Assembly: GCA_002368665.1 (NCBI GenBank)
Contig: DFEK01000012.1
Coordinates: 40,682 to 104,681 of the forward strand
Direction: 5' to 3'
DNA: 64,000 nt
Origin: Lachnospiraceae bacterium UBA3804
GTDB taxonomy: Bacteria; Bacillota; Clostridia; Lachnospirales; Lachnospiraceae
Below, one piece after another: positions 23,760 to 33,446 of this stretch. Position numbers and translations under genes: made by a program. The first letter of the stretch is position 1. Each line of letters starts with the position of its first letter. Under the pieces are notes generated by a model. It saw nothing but the letters and a program-made list of their open reading frames with translations, was not told the DNA's origin and did not search any database.

Positions 23760-25976
23760 ATGAGAAAATTATTTCGAATCGGATTTGTAAATATACTTAC
23801 AATTCTAATGATTTTTATCGTATGCGGATGCGCGGGAAACGAAGCGAAAACCCTTGAAGTAGACACGTCAAATCCGTCTTATTATGCGCCTTTTACGGAT
23901 TTGGATATCAATTATAATCCGGGTTTATGCCGTTACGGGGACGGATTTTTATTGTTTAACAAATACGACGCGGATGAGTTTAGCGGTGTCAAAGTACGGC
24001 TTGACTGGACCGTGATGACAAAGGATTTCGAATTAAAGGATACCGTCGGAGTAGAGTTTCCTGTTGAAGGAAACACTATTTATGACTACGGATTAATCGA
24101 TGATTCCAAGATAGCGGTTTTGCTGAGGCATAAAAAGGCGACGAATGACGGCTATACGTTTGAACTTTTGACCTATTCCATGGAGGGTAAGCAGCTCTCA
24201 AGCGCGAATTTGGCAGTCGAGTCGGGGGATTCTTTGGAAAAAATCGTCTGTGTGAGCCTTATAACCGGGGACGGCGGAGTGATTTTGGCAACAAATACGA
24301 CAATCAGCAAGCTCGGATCGGACGGGAAACTGATTAAGGAGGTTAAGGTTCCCAGAGGCTTTAACCAGGTGGAGAATCTGTTTTGGCAGGAAGACATCGG
24401 TTTCGTGGGGGCCGTGAAGGATGGAGGCGTCCACTATTTAATCGAATTTGATTATAACGAGATGTCCTTTGGGGAAAAACATCCCTGCGGTAAATATTTG
24501 AGAAAGCTAAGAAAAAGCACGGACTATGATTTTACCTATTCCGACGAAGGAGGAATCGTAGGAGTAGACTTAAAATCAAATACCGGAAAGCGAATTGTGG
24601 ATTTTGAGGGCTCCAATATCATCGGGGCCAACCTGAATACATATTATTTCCTTGATGACGAGACACTTCTTGTAACCGAACAGGATGGCCCGACCAACGT
24701 CGATGCCGTGGTCGGAAAGACACGGATTTACCAAAAAATCGGAGCCGAGGACGTAAAGGTGAAAAAGGAAATTACGCTCGGGGGCATCTATCTGACGGAT
24801 GAAATCAAGAATTCCGCGGCTTCTTATACGAAAAACAGCGAAGCGTACAAAATCCGATTAATCGACTATACGGATCTTTACGGCGAAGAGGCAAAGAAGC
24901 AGTTTCAGCTGGATCTGCTTACCGACAACGTGCCCGATATCATCGTTACCGACGGCCTGGATGATCTGAGCAACTATATGAGAAAAGGCGTTTTCGCAGA
25001 CCTGTATCCAATGATGGAACAAAACGGTATCGCAAAGGATGACTATCTTGCGAATGTACTTCGTGCGGGCAGCGCGGACGGAAAGCTTTGCGTTTTTATC
25101 CCGAAATTTTCCGTAAAAGGTGCGGGTATTGTAAGCGAAGAGATTCTGCAGGGAAAGGACGGCCTTTCCGTTACGGATATGGTGAATCTCGAGAAGAAAT
25201 TCGGCATTGAAGGTAAGGGAATCTTTCTGATGAGCCGTGAACTGATTCTCTCGGAGGGTATTACCTACAGCGGAAACACGTTCTATGACATGGAAAGCGG
25301 CGCCTGCAATTTTGAGACCGAAGAATTCGGAAATCTTCTTGAATGGAGCAGAATGTATCCGTCCAATGAAGAATCGGCGGAAATGGCATCCAATCCGGAT
25401 TTGAAATATCCCGTATATCAGATGAATGAGGCAATTTTTGAGCCCATATCGTTGAGCAATTACAGTGCATTTCAGACGACGGACTATCGCGATTTTGACA
25501 ATAAGGGCGTCTTAATCGGCTTTCCTTCCGCAAGCGGACAGTCGAAGGGTATGATCAAACCGGGCTGCGCATTGGGCATTTCCGAACGCTGCGAGGATAA
25601 GGACGGAGCCTTTGCTTTTGTGCGTCTCTTTATGGAAGATGACTATCAGAATGACCGCAAAAGTCCGTATTCGGGCAATTGGTTCCCCGGCAAAAAGTCG
25701 GCCTTTGACGCTATGGCAAAGGAAGCCCTTACGCAGAAGACGACCACACTTGATATAAAGGGCGAAAAGGTGGAAATCGAACCGATTTCCGAAAAGAAGC
25801 TGGAAATGGTCCGTGCCTTCGTGGAAAACTGCGATGCAATGTCCGATTTTGACGTACAAATCGGCAATCTGGTATCGGAAGAGGCGCAGATGTATTTCAA
25901 CGGTCAGAAAAGCAGTGCTGAAACGGCATCGATGATTCAGAACCGGATTGGCATCTATGTAAAGGAAAAGCAATAA
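23760..25976 (+). CDS. Lipoprotein with a C-terminal solute-binding-like domain
   Basis: A 738-residue exported protein with a lipobox VCGC (Cys about 24). Residues of about 30-330 are repetitive short beta-strands and may form a propeller-like domain. Residues of about 340-738 resemble family 1 (MalE-type) extracellular solute-binding proteins: EAKKQFQLDLLTDNVPDIIV, then GVFADLYPMME. No permease or ATPase genes adjoin it, so it may act as a receptor rather than a transporter part. A paralogue with the same two-part layout is at 61419-63548. Confidence 0.75.
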   Translation: MRKLFRIGFVNILTILMIFIVCGCAGNEAKTLEVDTSNPSYYAPFTDLDINYNPGLCRYGDGFLLFNKYDADEFSGVKVRLDWTVMTKDFELKDTVGVEFPVEGNTIYDYGLIDDSKIAVLLRHKKATNDGYTFELLTYSMEGKQLSSANLAVESGDSLEKIVCVSLITGDGGVILATNTTISKLGSDGKLIKEVKVPRGFNQVENLFWQEDIGFVGAVKDGGVHYLIEFDYNEMSFGEKHPCGKYLRKLRKSTDYDFTYSDEGGIVGVDLKSNTGKRIVDFEGSNIIGANLNTYYFLDDETLLVTEQDGPTNVDAVVGKTRIYQKIGAEDVKVKKEITLGGIYLTDEIKNSAASYTKNSEAYKIRLIDYTDLYGEEAKKQFQLDLLTDNVPDIIVTDGLDDLSNYMRKGVFADLYPMMEQNGIAKDDYLANVLRAGSADGKLCVFIPKFSVKGAGIVSEEILQGKDGLSVTDMVNLEKKFGIEGKGIFLMSRELILSEGITYSGNTFYDMESGACNFETEEFGNLLEWSRMYPSNEESAEMASNPDLKYPVYQMNEAIFEPISLSNYSAFQTTDYRDFDNKGVLIGFPSASGQSKGMIKPGCALGISERCEDKDGAFAFVRLFMEDDYQNDRKSPYSGNWFPGKKSAFDAMAKEALTQKTTTLDIKGEKVEIEPISEKKLEMVRAFVENCDAMSDFDVQIGNLVSEEAQMYFNGQKSSAETASMIQNRIGIYVKEKQ

Positions 25977-26004
25977 TTTTTTCTTCAAAAGTAGGATTTC
26001 CACA

Positions 26005-26033
26005 TAGACACGGCAGGGTGTTTTGAGTATAAT
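26005..26033 (+). promoter_or_regulatory. Promoter of the ATP synthase operon
   Basis: TAGACA (26005-26010), a 17-bp spacer and TATAAT (26028-26033), 26 bp before the first atp gene. Confidence 0.75.
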
Positions 26034-26059
26034 GGATAGAGTGAGCGGAGTGTGGGATA

Positions 26060-26344
26060 ATGACGAAAGTAATACGTAAAATTGCATTTCTTACGCAGTT
26101 TGGTCTTACGATACTCATCCCAACCTGCCTTTTGTTTTTCTTAGGTTACAAGCTGGATCAGCATTTCGGAACCTCATATTGGTGCATTATTCTTTTCTTT
26201 GTGGGTGCCATTGCCGGGATCTGGGGCGTTTGGAAGCTTGTAAAGAAAGAATTAAGCCGGGATCCCAAGGATATTCGCAATCGTGACAAAGTTCATACGG
26301 AGCAGACGCAACATGACACAGAAGATACATCCGACACTAATTGA
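26060..26344 (+). CDS. atpZ: AtpZ/AtpI-type ATP synthase accessory protein
   Basis: A 94-residue protein with two membrane helices (about 12-34 and 43-62) and a charged His/Thr/Asp-rich tail. Position at the head of the atp operon and the LDQHFGTSYW spacer match AtpZ/AtpI, accessory proteins thought to help c-ring assembly or Mg2+ supply. It overlaps the next gene by 32 bp. Confidence 0.75.
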   Translation: MTKVIRKIAFLTQFGLTILIPTCLLFFLGYKLDQHFGTSYWCIILFFVGAIAGIWGVWKLVKKELSRDPKDIRNRDKVHTEQTQHDTEDTSDTN

Positions 26345-26822
26345 ACTTTGGATCGGCATCCTGTTCTGGAGCACAGTCATAGCCGCAATCGGCGTCTGGT
26401 TTTGCAAGGATAAGCCCGCATGGCTTCTGGGTGTACTCTTCGGAGCACTGGTTACGATGGCGCTGGCATTTTATATGCTGAGAAGCATCACCGGCTTAGT
26501 GGAAGATCTGGATGCCGGAAGAGGGGATAAAAGGATCCGTTCTTCTTCGATGATCCGCTTACTTGCCGCAGCGGCAGCCATTGCCATTGCCTGCGTGGTA
26601 CCTTTCATCAATCCGATCGGTACGTTTTTGGGACTCTTGTCCATGAAGTTTGCGGCATATTCCAATCCCGTGATTCACGGAATTACGAAGAGGATGCATC
26701 CGTATTTTCAGGATAAGGAGTATCCGCCGGAGGAAGAAGAGAGCACTTCGGAATCCGTAGAAGAAATTACAGCAAATCAGGATGTTTCCTCCGAAGAGAC
26801 GGACGGAAACACGATCGAATAA
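26313..26822 (+). CDS. atpI: ATP synthase subunit I
   Basis: A 169-residue protein with four membrane helices and an acidic C-terminal tail (EEEESTSESVEE). Synteny (between atpZ and atpB) and topology match AtpI, the c-ring assembly factor. I choose the ATG at 26313 (MTQKIHPTLIELW), 10 nt after GGAG, rather than an upstream in-frame ATG inside atpZ. Confidence 0.75.
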   Translation: MTQKIHPTLIELWIGILFWSTVIAAIGVWFCKDKPAWLLGVLFGALVTMALAFYMLRSITGLVEDLDAGRGDKRIRSSSMIRLLAAAAAIAIACVVPFINPIGTFLGLLSMKFAAYSNPVIHGITKRMHPYFQDKEYPPEEEESTSESVEEITANQDVSSEETDGNTIE

Positions 26823-26850
26823 AATATTAAAAGAGTAAGGAGGTGAACAT

Positions 26851-27597
26851 ATGCTGCAGAATATTCTGCTTGCTGCCGATCCGGCCGAGAGCGTGGATTT
26901 CATGATACACGGAATCTTTTCGTATCAGCTTTTCGGACAGGAAGTATGGATAACAACCTCTCACGTATGTCTCCTTATCGTCGTACTTGTGCTTTGCGCA
27001 TTCTTTATCATCGGCGGAAATGTTTTCCGTCACGCCAAAACCACCCCGTCGGGATTTCAGAATTTCCTGGAACTGATTGTTGAGTTCCTTGACGGCATGG
27101 TTGACAAGACCATGGGCAAGAAGGGTAACGGCTTCAAGGACTATATCGGCACCATCTTCATTTTCATCCTGTTTTCGAATATTTCGGGTCTTTTCGGACT
27201 CAGACCTCCCACGGCGGATTACGGCGTAACCCTTCCGCTGGGCCTGATTACCTTTACCTTAATTCATGTCAATGCATTCCGTTATAACTCGATTAAGGCT
27301 GTGTGGGCGGATAAATGTTCTCCCCTTCCGCCGTGGCTTCCTTTATGGATGCCGATTAACTTAATCAGCGATATCGCGGTTCCGATTTCCTTATCGCTGC
27401 GTCTTTTCGCCAACGTTCTTTCGGGAACGGTTATGATGGCTCTGGTTTACGGACTTTTACAGAAGGTGGCTTACGGCTGGCCGGCTGTTTTACATGTATA
27501 TTTCGATTTGTTCTCTGGAGCAATCCAAACCTATGTATTCTGTATGCTGACCATGACATATATTTCCAATGCCATGGGCGGAGAGGAAAACGCATAA
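26851..27597 (+). CDS. atpB: ATP synthase F0 subunit a
   Basis: A 248-residue membrane protein that forms the ion half-channels beside the c ring. The essential arginine helix is present as ISLSLRLFANVLSG (Arg about 190), and the C-terminal AIQTYVFCMLTMTYI is typical. Start after AGGAGGTGAACAT. Confidence 0.95.
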   Translation: MLQNILLAADPAESVDFMIHGIFSYQLFGQEVWITTSHVCLLIVVLVLCAFFIIGGNVFRHAKTTPSGFQNFLELIVEFLDGMVDKTMGKKGNGFKDYIGTIFIFILFSNISGLFGLRPPTADYGVTLPLGLITFTLIHVNAFRYNSIKAVWADKCSPLPPWLPLWMPINLISDIAVPISLSLRLFANVLSGTVMMALVYGLLQKVAYGWPAVLHVYFDLFSGAIQTYVFCMLTMTYISNAMGGEENA

Positions 27598-27631
27598 ATA
27601 TATCACACATTGAAGTCAGGAGGAAAAACAA

Positions 27632-27895
27632 ATGGGTGAATTTAATCAGGCATTTATTTACGGATGTTCTGCCATCGGCGCAGGTCTTGCGGTTATCGCA
27701 GGTATCGGACCCGGTGTAGGCCAGGGTATCGCAGCAGGCTACGGTGCTTCCGCAGTGGGAAGAAATCCGGGTGCAAAGGGTGATATCACATCCACCATGC
27801 TTCTCGGACAGGCAGTTGCAGAGACCACCGGTCTTTATGGTTTGCTGGTAGCAATGCTTCTGTTATTCGTAAAGCCGTTCAAACTGACAATGTAG
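27632..27895 (+). CDS. atpE: ATP synthase F0 subunit c, Na+-type ligand pattern
   Basis: An 87-residue two-helix proteolipid. Helix 1 has PGVGQG (Pro27, Gln31) and helix 2 has VAETTGLY (Glu64, Thr65, Thr66). In Na+-translocating enzymes such as that of Ilyobacter tartaricus the ion is held by Gln32, Val63, Glu65, Ser66 and Thr67; the Pro-x3-Gln and Glu-Ser/Thr signature is met here. This suggests Na+ coupling but does not prove it. RBS AGGAGG. Confidence 0.95.
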   Translation: MGEFNQAFIYGCSAIGAGLAVIAGIGPGVGQGIAAGYGASAVGRNPGAKGDITSTMLLGQAVAETTGLYGLLVAMLLLFVKPFKLTM

Positions 27896-27914
27896 TTGCA
27901 AGGGAGAAACTTAG

Positions 27915-28481
27915 GTGAATGCATTATTTGGCATGAACTCCATACTGCTTGAAGGTTCCGAAGGATTGAGCAGACTGTTCGATTTGGACTTTCAGCTTCT
28001 GCACGATTCGATTCTGACTCTGATCGCGGTATTCGTGCTGTTTTTGGTGGCGTCCATTTTCTTCTTTAAACCCGCAAGGGAGTTTCTTGAGAAGAGGAAA
28101 AAGGGCATTGCCGATGACATCGAATCCGCCAAGAAGGACAAGGAAGATGCGGAAAATCTGAAGGCAGAGTATGAAGAAAAATTAAAGAATGTGGATTCCG
28201 AAGTCGAAGAAATTCTTGCCGATGCAAGAAAGAAAGCCCGCGCAAACGAGGAACGTATCGTTCAGGATGCCATGGCGGAAGCCGGCCGTATCGTGGACAA
28301 CGCAAACCGCGAGGCAGACTTAACCAAGGCAAAGATTGCCAACGAGGTAAAGGAAGAGATCGTTACCGTTGCCGGAGCTATGGCAGGCAAACTGGTGGCT
28401 TCTTCCATCGACGAAGATACACAGAACAAGCTTCTTGACGAGACGTTGAAAGAGATGAGTGAGGATACATGGCTAAATTAG
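27915..28481 (+). CDS. atpF: ATP synthase F0 subunit b
   Basis: A 188-residue peripheral stalk subunit: an N-terminal extension, one membrane helix (about 34-55) and a long charged helix (FLEKRKKGIADDIESAKKDKEDA onward). The start is GTG at 27915, 8 nt after AGGGAGA. It overlaps atpH by 13 bp. Confidence 0.93.
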   Translation: MNALFGMNSILLEGSEGLSRLFDLDFQLLHDSILTLIAVFVLFLVASIFFFKPAREFLEKRKKGIADDIESAKKDKEDAENLKAEYEEKLKNVDSEVEEILADARKKARANEERIVQDAMAEAGRIVDNANREADLTKAKIANEVKEEIVTVAGAMAGKLVASSIDEDTQNKLLDETLKEMSEDTWLN

Positions 28482-29023
28482 TTTCCAAAACTTACGGCGA
28501 GGCGTTATATGAACTGGCGGAAGAAAAGAACAACAAAGCCGCCATGCTTGAAGAGGTGACAGCCTTAAAAGAAACTCTTGCCGCAAATCCGGAATTGAAC
28601 AGCATGATGGTAAATCCCAGACTTTCCAAAGAGGAGAGGGTGGGTCTGCTTGAGTCTGTCTTTTCAGGCCGGATAAGTGAGGATCTGGTTTCTTTTCTCT
28701 GCCTTCTGGCACAGAAAAACCGCTATAAGGACGCAGAGGCCGTGCTTGACTATTTTATCGAACGCGTCAGAGAGGACGAGGGAATCGGAACGGCTTACAT
28801 TACGACGGCCATTCCTTTGACCGATGCCAAGAAAAAGGAAATTCACGATAAAATATTAAACGATACCAAATACCGGAAAATTGATGCCGTTTTCACCGTG
28901 GACGAGTCCATCATCGGCGGCATGATCATCCGTATTCGGGACAGAGTAGTAGACAGCAGCATTCGGACGAAGCTCGACAACATGGAAAGAGAGCTTCATA
29001 AGGTAATGCTGGAAACAGAGTAA
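28469..29023 (+). CDS. atpH: ATP synthase F1 subunit delta
   Basis: A 184-residue protein linking F1 to the peripheral stalk. AKLVSKTYGEALYELA and the C-terminal IGGMIIRIRDRVVDSSIRTKLDNMERELH are diagnostic. It lies between atpF and atpA. Confidence 0.95.
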   Translation: MAKLVSKTYGEALYELAEEKNNKAAMLEEVTALKETLAANPELNSMMVNPRLSKEERVGLLESVFSGRISEDLVSFLCLLAQKNRYKDAEAVLDYFIERVREDEGIGTAYITTAIPLTDAKKKEIHDKILNDTKYRKIDAVFTVDESIIGGMIIRIRDRVVDSSIRTKLDNMERELHKVMLETE

Positions 29024-29042
29024 ACAGAAAGGTGACAGATTC

Positions 29043-30548
29043 ATGAATTTGAAACCGGAAGAAATCAGTTCAGTCATTAAAGAGCAGATTGCGCGGTACA
29101 AAGACCGCATGGAAGTATCCGACGTGGGTACCGTAATTCAGGTTGCCGACGGAATTGCCCGTATTCACGGCCTGGAAAAAGCCATGCAGGGTGAACTTCT
29201 CGAGTTCCCCGGGGAAGTGTACGGCATGGTCATGAACCTTGAGGAAGACAACGTCGGTGCCGTACTCCTCGGCAACCAGAGGAACATTTCCGAAGGTGAT
29301 ACCGTAAAGACCACCGGTCGTGTGGTTGAGGTTCCCGTAGGCGATGAAATGCTGGGCCGTGTTGTAAACTCCTTGGGCCAGCCCATCGACGGCAAGGGAC
29401 CCATTGTGACCACGAAATTCCGTCAGATCGAGCGTGTGGCAGCAGGCGTTATTACCCGTAAGAGCGTGGATACCCCTCTTCAGACCGGTATTAAGGCCAT
29501 CGACTCCATGGTGCCCATCGGACGCGGACAGCGTGAGTTAATCATCGGTGACCGTCAGACCGGTAAGACCGCAATCGCGATTGATACCATCATCAATCAG
29601 AAGGGTCAGAACGTTAAATGCATTTATGTGGCTATCGGACAAAAAGCCTCCACGGTAGCTTCAATTGTGAAAACTCTGGAAGAGTTCGGTGCAATGGCAT
29701 ATACGACGGTAGTTGCTTCTACCGCTTCGGAGCTCGCACCGCTTCAATATATTGCTCCGTATGCAGGATGTGCAATAGGAGAAGAATGGATGGAGAACGG
29801 CGAAGACGTCCTCGTGATTTACGATGACTTGTCCAAGCATGCGACCGCATACCGTACCCTGTCCTTACTGCTTCGCCGTCCGCCCGGACGTGAGGCATAT
29901 CCCGGTGACGTTTTCTATCTGCACTCAAGACTTCTTGAGCGTGCGGTAAGAATGAGCGAGGAATACGGCGGAGGATCCTTAACCGCACTTCCCATCATCG
30001 AAACCCAGGCAGGTGACGTTTCCGCGTACATTCCGACCAATGTAATTTCCATTACCGACGGACAGATTTATCTCGAGACCGAAATGTTCAACGCAGGTTT
30101 CCGTCCCGCCGTTAATGCAGGTCTTTCCGTATCCCGTGTAGGTGGTGCGGCACAGATCAAGGCCATGAAAAAGATTGCCGCTCCCATCCGTGTGGAGCTG
30201 GCACAGTACAGAGAGCTTGCCGCTTTTGCCCAGTTCGGTTCCGAACTTGACGATGCCACCAAGGAAAAGCTGGCACAGGGCGAGAGAATCAAAGAGGTTT
30301 TAAAACAGCCTCAGTACAAACCCATGCCGGTTGAGTACCAGGTAATCATCATTTTCGCCGCAACGAGAAAGTACTTGCTCGATGTTGCGGTAGCGGATAT
30401 TACCAGATTCGAAACGGAGCTGTTTGAATTTTTGGATGGCAAATATCCAGAGATTCCGCAGGCAATCAAGAACGAGAAAGTAATCTCCGACGAAACCGAA
30501 GAGAAGCTCGTCAAGGCCATTGAGGACTTCAAAAAGAATTTTGCATAA
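29043..30548 (+). CDS. atpA: ATP synthase F1 subunit alpha
   Basis: A 501-residue non-catalytic nucleotide-binding subunit with Walker A GDRQTGKT near 169 and LSLLLRRPPGREAYPGDVFYLHSRLLERA. Normal length. It forms the hexameric head with beta. Start after AAAGGTGACAG. Confidence 0.98.
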   Translation: MNLKPEEISSVIKEQIARYKDRMEVSDVGTVIQVADGIARIHGLEKAMQGELLEFPGEVYGMVMNLEEDNVGAVLLGNQRNISEGDTVKTTGRVVEVPVGDEMLGRVVNSLGQPIDGKGPIVTTKFRQIERVAAGVITRKSVDTPLQTGIKAIDSMVPIGRGQRELIIGDRQTGKTAIAIDTIINQKGQNVKCIYVAIGQKASTVASIVKTLEEFGAMAYTTVVASTASELAPLQYIAPYAGCAIGEEWMENGEDVLVIYDDLSKHATAYRTLSLLLRRPPGREAYPGDVFYLHSRLLERAVRMSEEYGGGSLTALPIIETQAGDVSAYIPTNVISITDGQIYLETEMFNAGFRPAVNAGLSVSRVGGAAQIKAMKKIAAPIRVELAQYRELAAFAQFGSELDDATKEKLAQGERIKEVLKQPQYKPMPVEYQVIIIFAATRKYLLDVAVADITRFETELFEFLDGKYPEIPQAIKNEKVISDETEEKLVKAIEDFKKNFA

Positions 30549-30570
30549 ATAATTAGAGGAACAAAGCTTT

Positions 30571-31443
30571 ATGGCTTCCATGAGAGACATTAAGCGCCGC
30601 CGTGCCGGTATCGAATCCACCGGGCAGATTACCAAGGCCATGAAACTCGTGTCCACGGTCAAGCTGCAAAGAGCAAAGGAACGTGCGCTTCAATCAAAAA
30701 CATATTTTCACAGTATGTATCTTACGGTGAAGAGTCTTCTTTCCAAATCCGGAAATGTGGATGTGGCATATACCACGAAGCAGGAAAGCGAGAAAAAGGC
30801 AGTGATCGTCATCACTTCCAACCGCGGACTTGCGGGCGGATATAACTCCAACGTGGTAAAACTCCTTACCCAGTCCGATTTAAAGAAAGAGGATCTGGAA
30901 ATCTATGCCATCGGAAAGAAGGGCAGAGAACTTCTCGAGCGCCGCGGATATCATATTGCGCAGGATTTGTCCGACTTAATGGAAGAATTCGAATTTGCCG
31001 ATACCATTAAGGTTTGCGAAGCCATTATGAAACGTTTTGAGGCCGGAGAAATCGGAGAGATTTATCTTGCCTATACCAATTTTAAAAATACCGTAAGTCA
31101 CATCCCCACCTTAATCAAGCTGCTTCCGATCCTTCCGGAAGACGAGCTTGTGGGAGACGATGACGATGATGATGAGGATGAAAACCTGATCATGAATTTC
31201 GAACCGGAAGACGTGGATGCACTGAAGATGATCATTCCGAAATATGTTTCCAGTCTTTTGTACGGCGCATTGATCGAGGCAACCGCTTCCGAGAACGGTG
31301 CGAGAATGCAGGCAATGGACAATGCGACCAGCAATGCGGAAGAAATGATTGCCGATTTAACGTTGAAATATAACCGCGCAAGGCAGGGATCCATTACACA
31401 GGAACTTACCGAAATTATTGCCGGCGCAGAAGCAATCAGTTAG
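30571..31443 (+). CDS. atpG: ATP synthase F1 subunit gamma with an acidic insertion
   Basis: A 290-residue central stalk subunit: MRDIKRRRAGIESTGQITKAM at the start, ITSNRGLAGGYN, and the C-terminal LTLKYNRARQGSITQELTEI. Around residues 192-205 there is an Asp/Glu-rich stretch (GDDDDDDEDE) in the globular part that is not usual for the family. Confidence 0.95.
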   Translation: MASMRDIKRRRAGIESTGQITKAMKLVSTVKLQRAKERALQSKTYFHSMYLTVKSLLSKSGNVDVAYTTKQESEKKAVIVITSNRGLAGGYNSNVVKLLTQSDLKKEDLEIYAIGKKGRELLERRGYHIAQDLSDLMEEFEFADTIKVCEAIMKRFEAGEIGEIYLAYTNFKNTVSHIPTLIKLLPILPEDELVGDDDDDDEDENLIMNFEPEDVDALKMIIPKYVSSLLYGALIEATASENGARMQAMDNATSNAEEMIADLTLKYNRARQGSITQELTEIIAGAEAIS

Positions 31444-31462
31444 TTAAAGAGAGGACGAAGAA

Positions 31463-32863
31463 ATGGCGAACACAGGAAAAATCACACAGATTATCGGTGC
31501 GGTTCTGGATGTGAAATTCGAGGAAGGCAATCTTCCCGAAGTCAATGAAGCAATTAAGATTCCCTTAAAAGACGACAAAACCCTGACCATTGAGGTTGCG
31601 CAGCACTTAGGTGACGACATCGTAAGATGTATCGCCATGGGTCCTACGGACGGTTTGGTGCGCGGCATGGAAGCAATTGCCACCGGCGGACCGATTTCGG
31701 TTCCGGTCGGAGAGAACACATTGGGCAGAATTTTTAACGTCCTCGGAGAACCGATCGACAATAAGCCCGCTCCCGAAGGAGTAAGCTATGAGCCGATCCA
31801 CAAAGCGGCTCCCACTTTCGAAGAACAGGCTACCGAGACCGAGCTTCTCGAGACCGGTATCAAGGTTGTCGATCTGCTCTGCCCCTATCAGAAGGGTGGT
31901 AAAATCGGACTCTTCGGCGGTGCAGGTGTAGGAAAGACCGTTTTGATTCAGGAGCTGATTCGTAACATCGCAACAGAGCACGGCGGATATTCCGTATTCA
32001 CCGGTGTAGGCGAGCGTACCCGTGAGGGTAATGACCTTTACCATGAAATGCAGGAATCCGGCGTTATCGATAAAACAACCATGGTCTTCGGACAGATGAA
32101 CGAGCCGCCCGGAGCAAGAATGAGAGTCGGTCTTACCGGACTTACCATGGCGGAGTATTTCCGTGACAAGGGCGGAAAGGATGTGCTTTTATTCATCGAT
32201 AATATTTTCCGTTTCACCCAGGCAGGTTCCGAGGTGTCCGCACTTTTGGGACGTATGCCTTCAGCTGTAGGTTATCAGCCTACACTGCAGACCGAAATGG
32301 GTGCATTGCAGGAGCGAATCACTTCCACAAAGAACGGTTCCATTACATCCGTTCAGGCAGTATATGTACCGGCCGACGACTTGACCGACCCGGCTCCGGC
32401 AACCACATTCGCACACTTGGATGCAACGACCGTGCTTTCCCGTTCCATCGTGGAACTTGGTATTTACCCGGCTGTTGATCCCCTGGAGTCCACATCCAGA
32501 ATTCTGGATCCCAGAATCGTGGGTTCCGAGCATTATTCCGTAGCCCGCGGCGTGCAGGAAGTACTGCAGAAATACAAAGAGTTACAGGATATCATCGCCA
32601 TCCTCGGTATGGACGAGCTTTCAGAAGACGATAAGCTGACCGTAAGCCGTGCAAGAAAGATCCAGAGATTCCTCTCCCAGCCTTTCTTCGTGGCAGGACA
32701 GTTCACCGGTCTGGAAGGTAAATATGTTCCGATTTCCGAGACCATCCGCGGATTCAAGGAAATCCTCGAAGGCAAGCATGATGACATCCCCGAAGGTGAC
32801 TTCTTAAATGCGGGCACCATCGACGAAGTTGTCGCAAGAGCAAACGCAAGAAATAAGCAGTAA
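31463..32863 (+). CDS. atpD: ATP synthase F1 subunit beta
   Basis: A 466-residue catalytic subunit with P-loop GGAGVGKT near 153, the GERTREGNDLYHEM segment carrying the catalytic Glu and LLFIDNIFRFTQAGSEVSALLGRMPSAVGYQ (DELSEDDKLTVSRARK at the C-terminal DELSEED element). It synthesises ATP from ADP and phosphate. Confidence 0.98.
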   Translation: MANTGKITQIIGAVLDVKFEEGNLPEVNEAIKIPLKDDKTLTIEVAQHLGDDIVRCIAMGPTDGLVRGMEAIATGGPISVPVGENTLGRIFNVLGEPIDNKPAPEGVSYEPIHKAAPTFEEQATETELLETGIKVVDLLCPYQKGGKIGLFGGAGVGKTVLIQELIRNIATEHGGYSVFTGVGERTREGNDLYHEMQESGVIDKTTMVFGQMNEPPGARMRVGLTGLTMAEYFRDKGGKDVLLFIDNIFRFTQAGSEVSALLGRMPSAVGYQPTLQTEMGALQERITSTKNGSITSVQAVYVPADDLTDPAPATTFAHLDATTVLSRSIVELGIYPAVDPLESTSRILDPRIVGSEHYSVARGVQEVLQKYKELQDIIAILGMDELSEDDKLTVSRARKIQRFLSQPFFVAGQFTGLEGKYVPISETIRGFKEILEGKHDDIPEGDFLNAGTIDEVVARANARNKQ

Positions 32864-32910
32864 GATTTGATTACAATCCGCCGGGTGACCGGCAAAGGAA
32901 AGATACGTAC

Positions 32911-33315
32911 ATGGCTGAGAACAATCTGTTCCAATTGAAAATCATCACTCCGGAGAGAGTTTTCTTTGAGGGAGAGGTGAAGATGGTGGAATTCAATACC
33001 ACCGAAGGGGAAATCGGTATCTACAAAGGACATATTCCGCTTACCGTTATCGTGGATCCCGGAATCCTTACCATTACGACCGAAGAAGGTCCCAGAAACG
33101 CAGCACTTCATGCGGGCTTTGCGGAAATTCTCCCCGATAAGGTAACCATCCTTGCGGAACTGGTGGAGTGGCCTTCGGAAATCGATGCCAAGCGTGCGGA
33201 GGCAGCCAAGGAAAGAGCCGAGCAGCGACTGGCCAACAAAGGTCCTGAGATTGATGTCGACCGTGCAACAATTGCACTTAAGAAAGCCATCTGCCGACTG
33301 AACAGTTTGAATTAA
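32911..33315 (+). CDS. atpC: ATP synthase F1 subunit epsilon
   Basis: A 134-residue subunit with the N-terminal beta-sandwich (FQLKIITPERVFFEGEV, EGEIGIYKGHIPL) and a C-terminal helical part that can inhibit ATP hydrolysis. It is the last gene of the operon, followed at once by a strong terminator. Confidence 0.95.
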   Translation: MAENNLFQLKIITPERVFFEGEVKMVEFNTTEGEIGIYKGHIPLTVIVDPGILTITTEEGPRNAALHAGFAEILPDKVTILAELVEWPSEIDAKRAEAAKERAEQRLANKGPEIDVDRATIALKKAICRLNSLN

Positions 33316-33325
33316 CAGGAATGTA

Positions 33326-33350
33326 AACTCTCTCCCGTGTGGAGAGAGTT
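33326..33350 (+). terminator. Terminator of the atp operon
   Basis: Perfect 10-bp stem AACTCTCTCC/GGAGAGAGTT with a CGTGT loop and a TTTTTT run. Confidence 0.92.
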
Positions 33351-33446
33351 TTTTATTTTGCAGAAATTGCTGTTTTATGTCTGTCGGGAATGCGTTATGA
33401 TAAAAATACAAAGAAAGAGTTTCACTCTGCGAAAGGAGGCGGGGAT

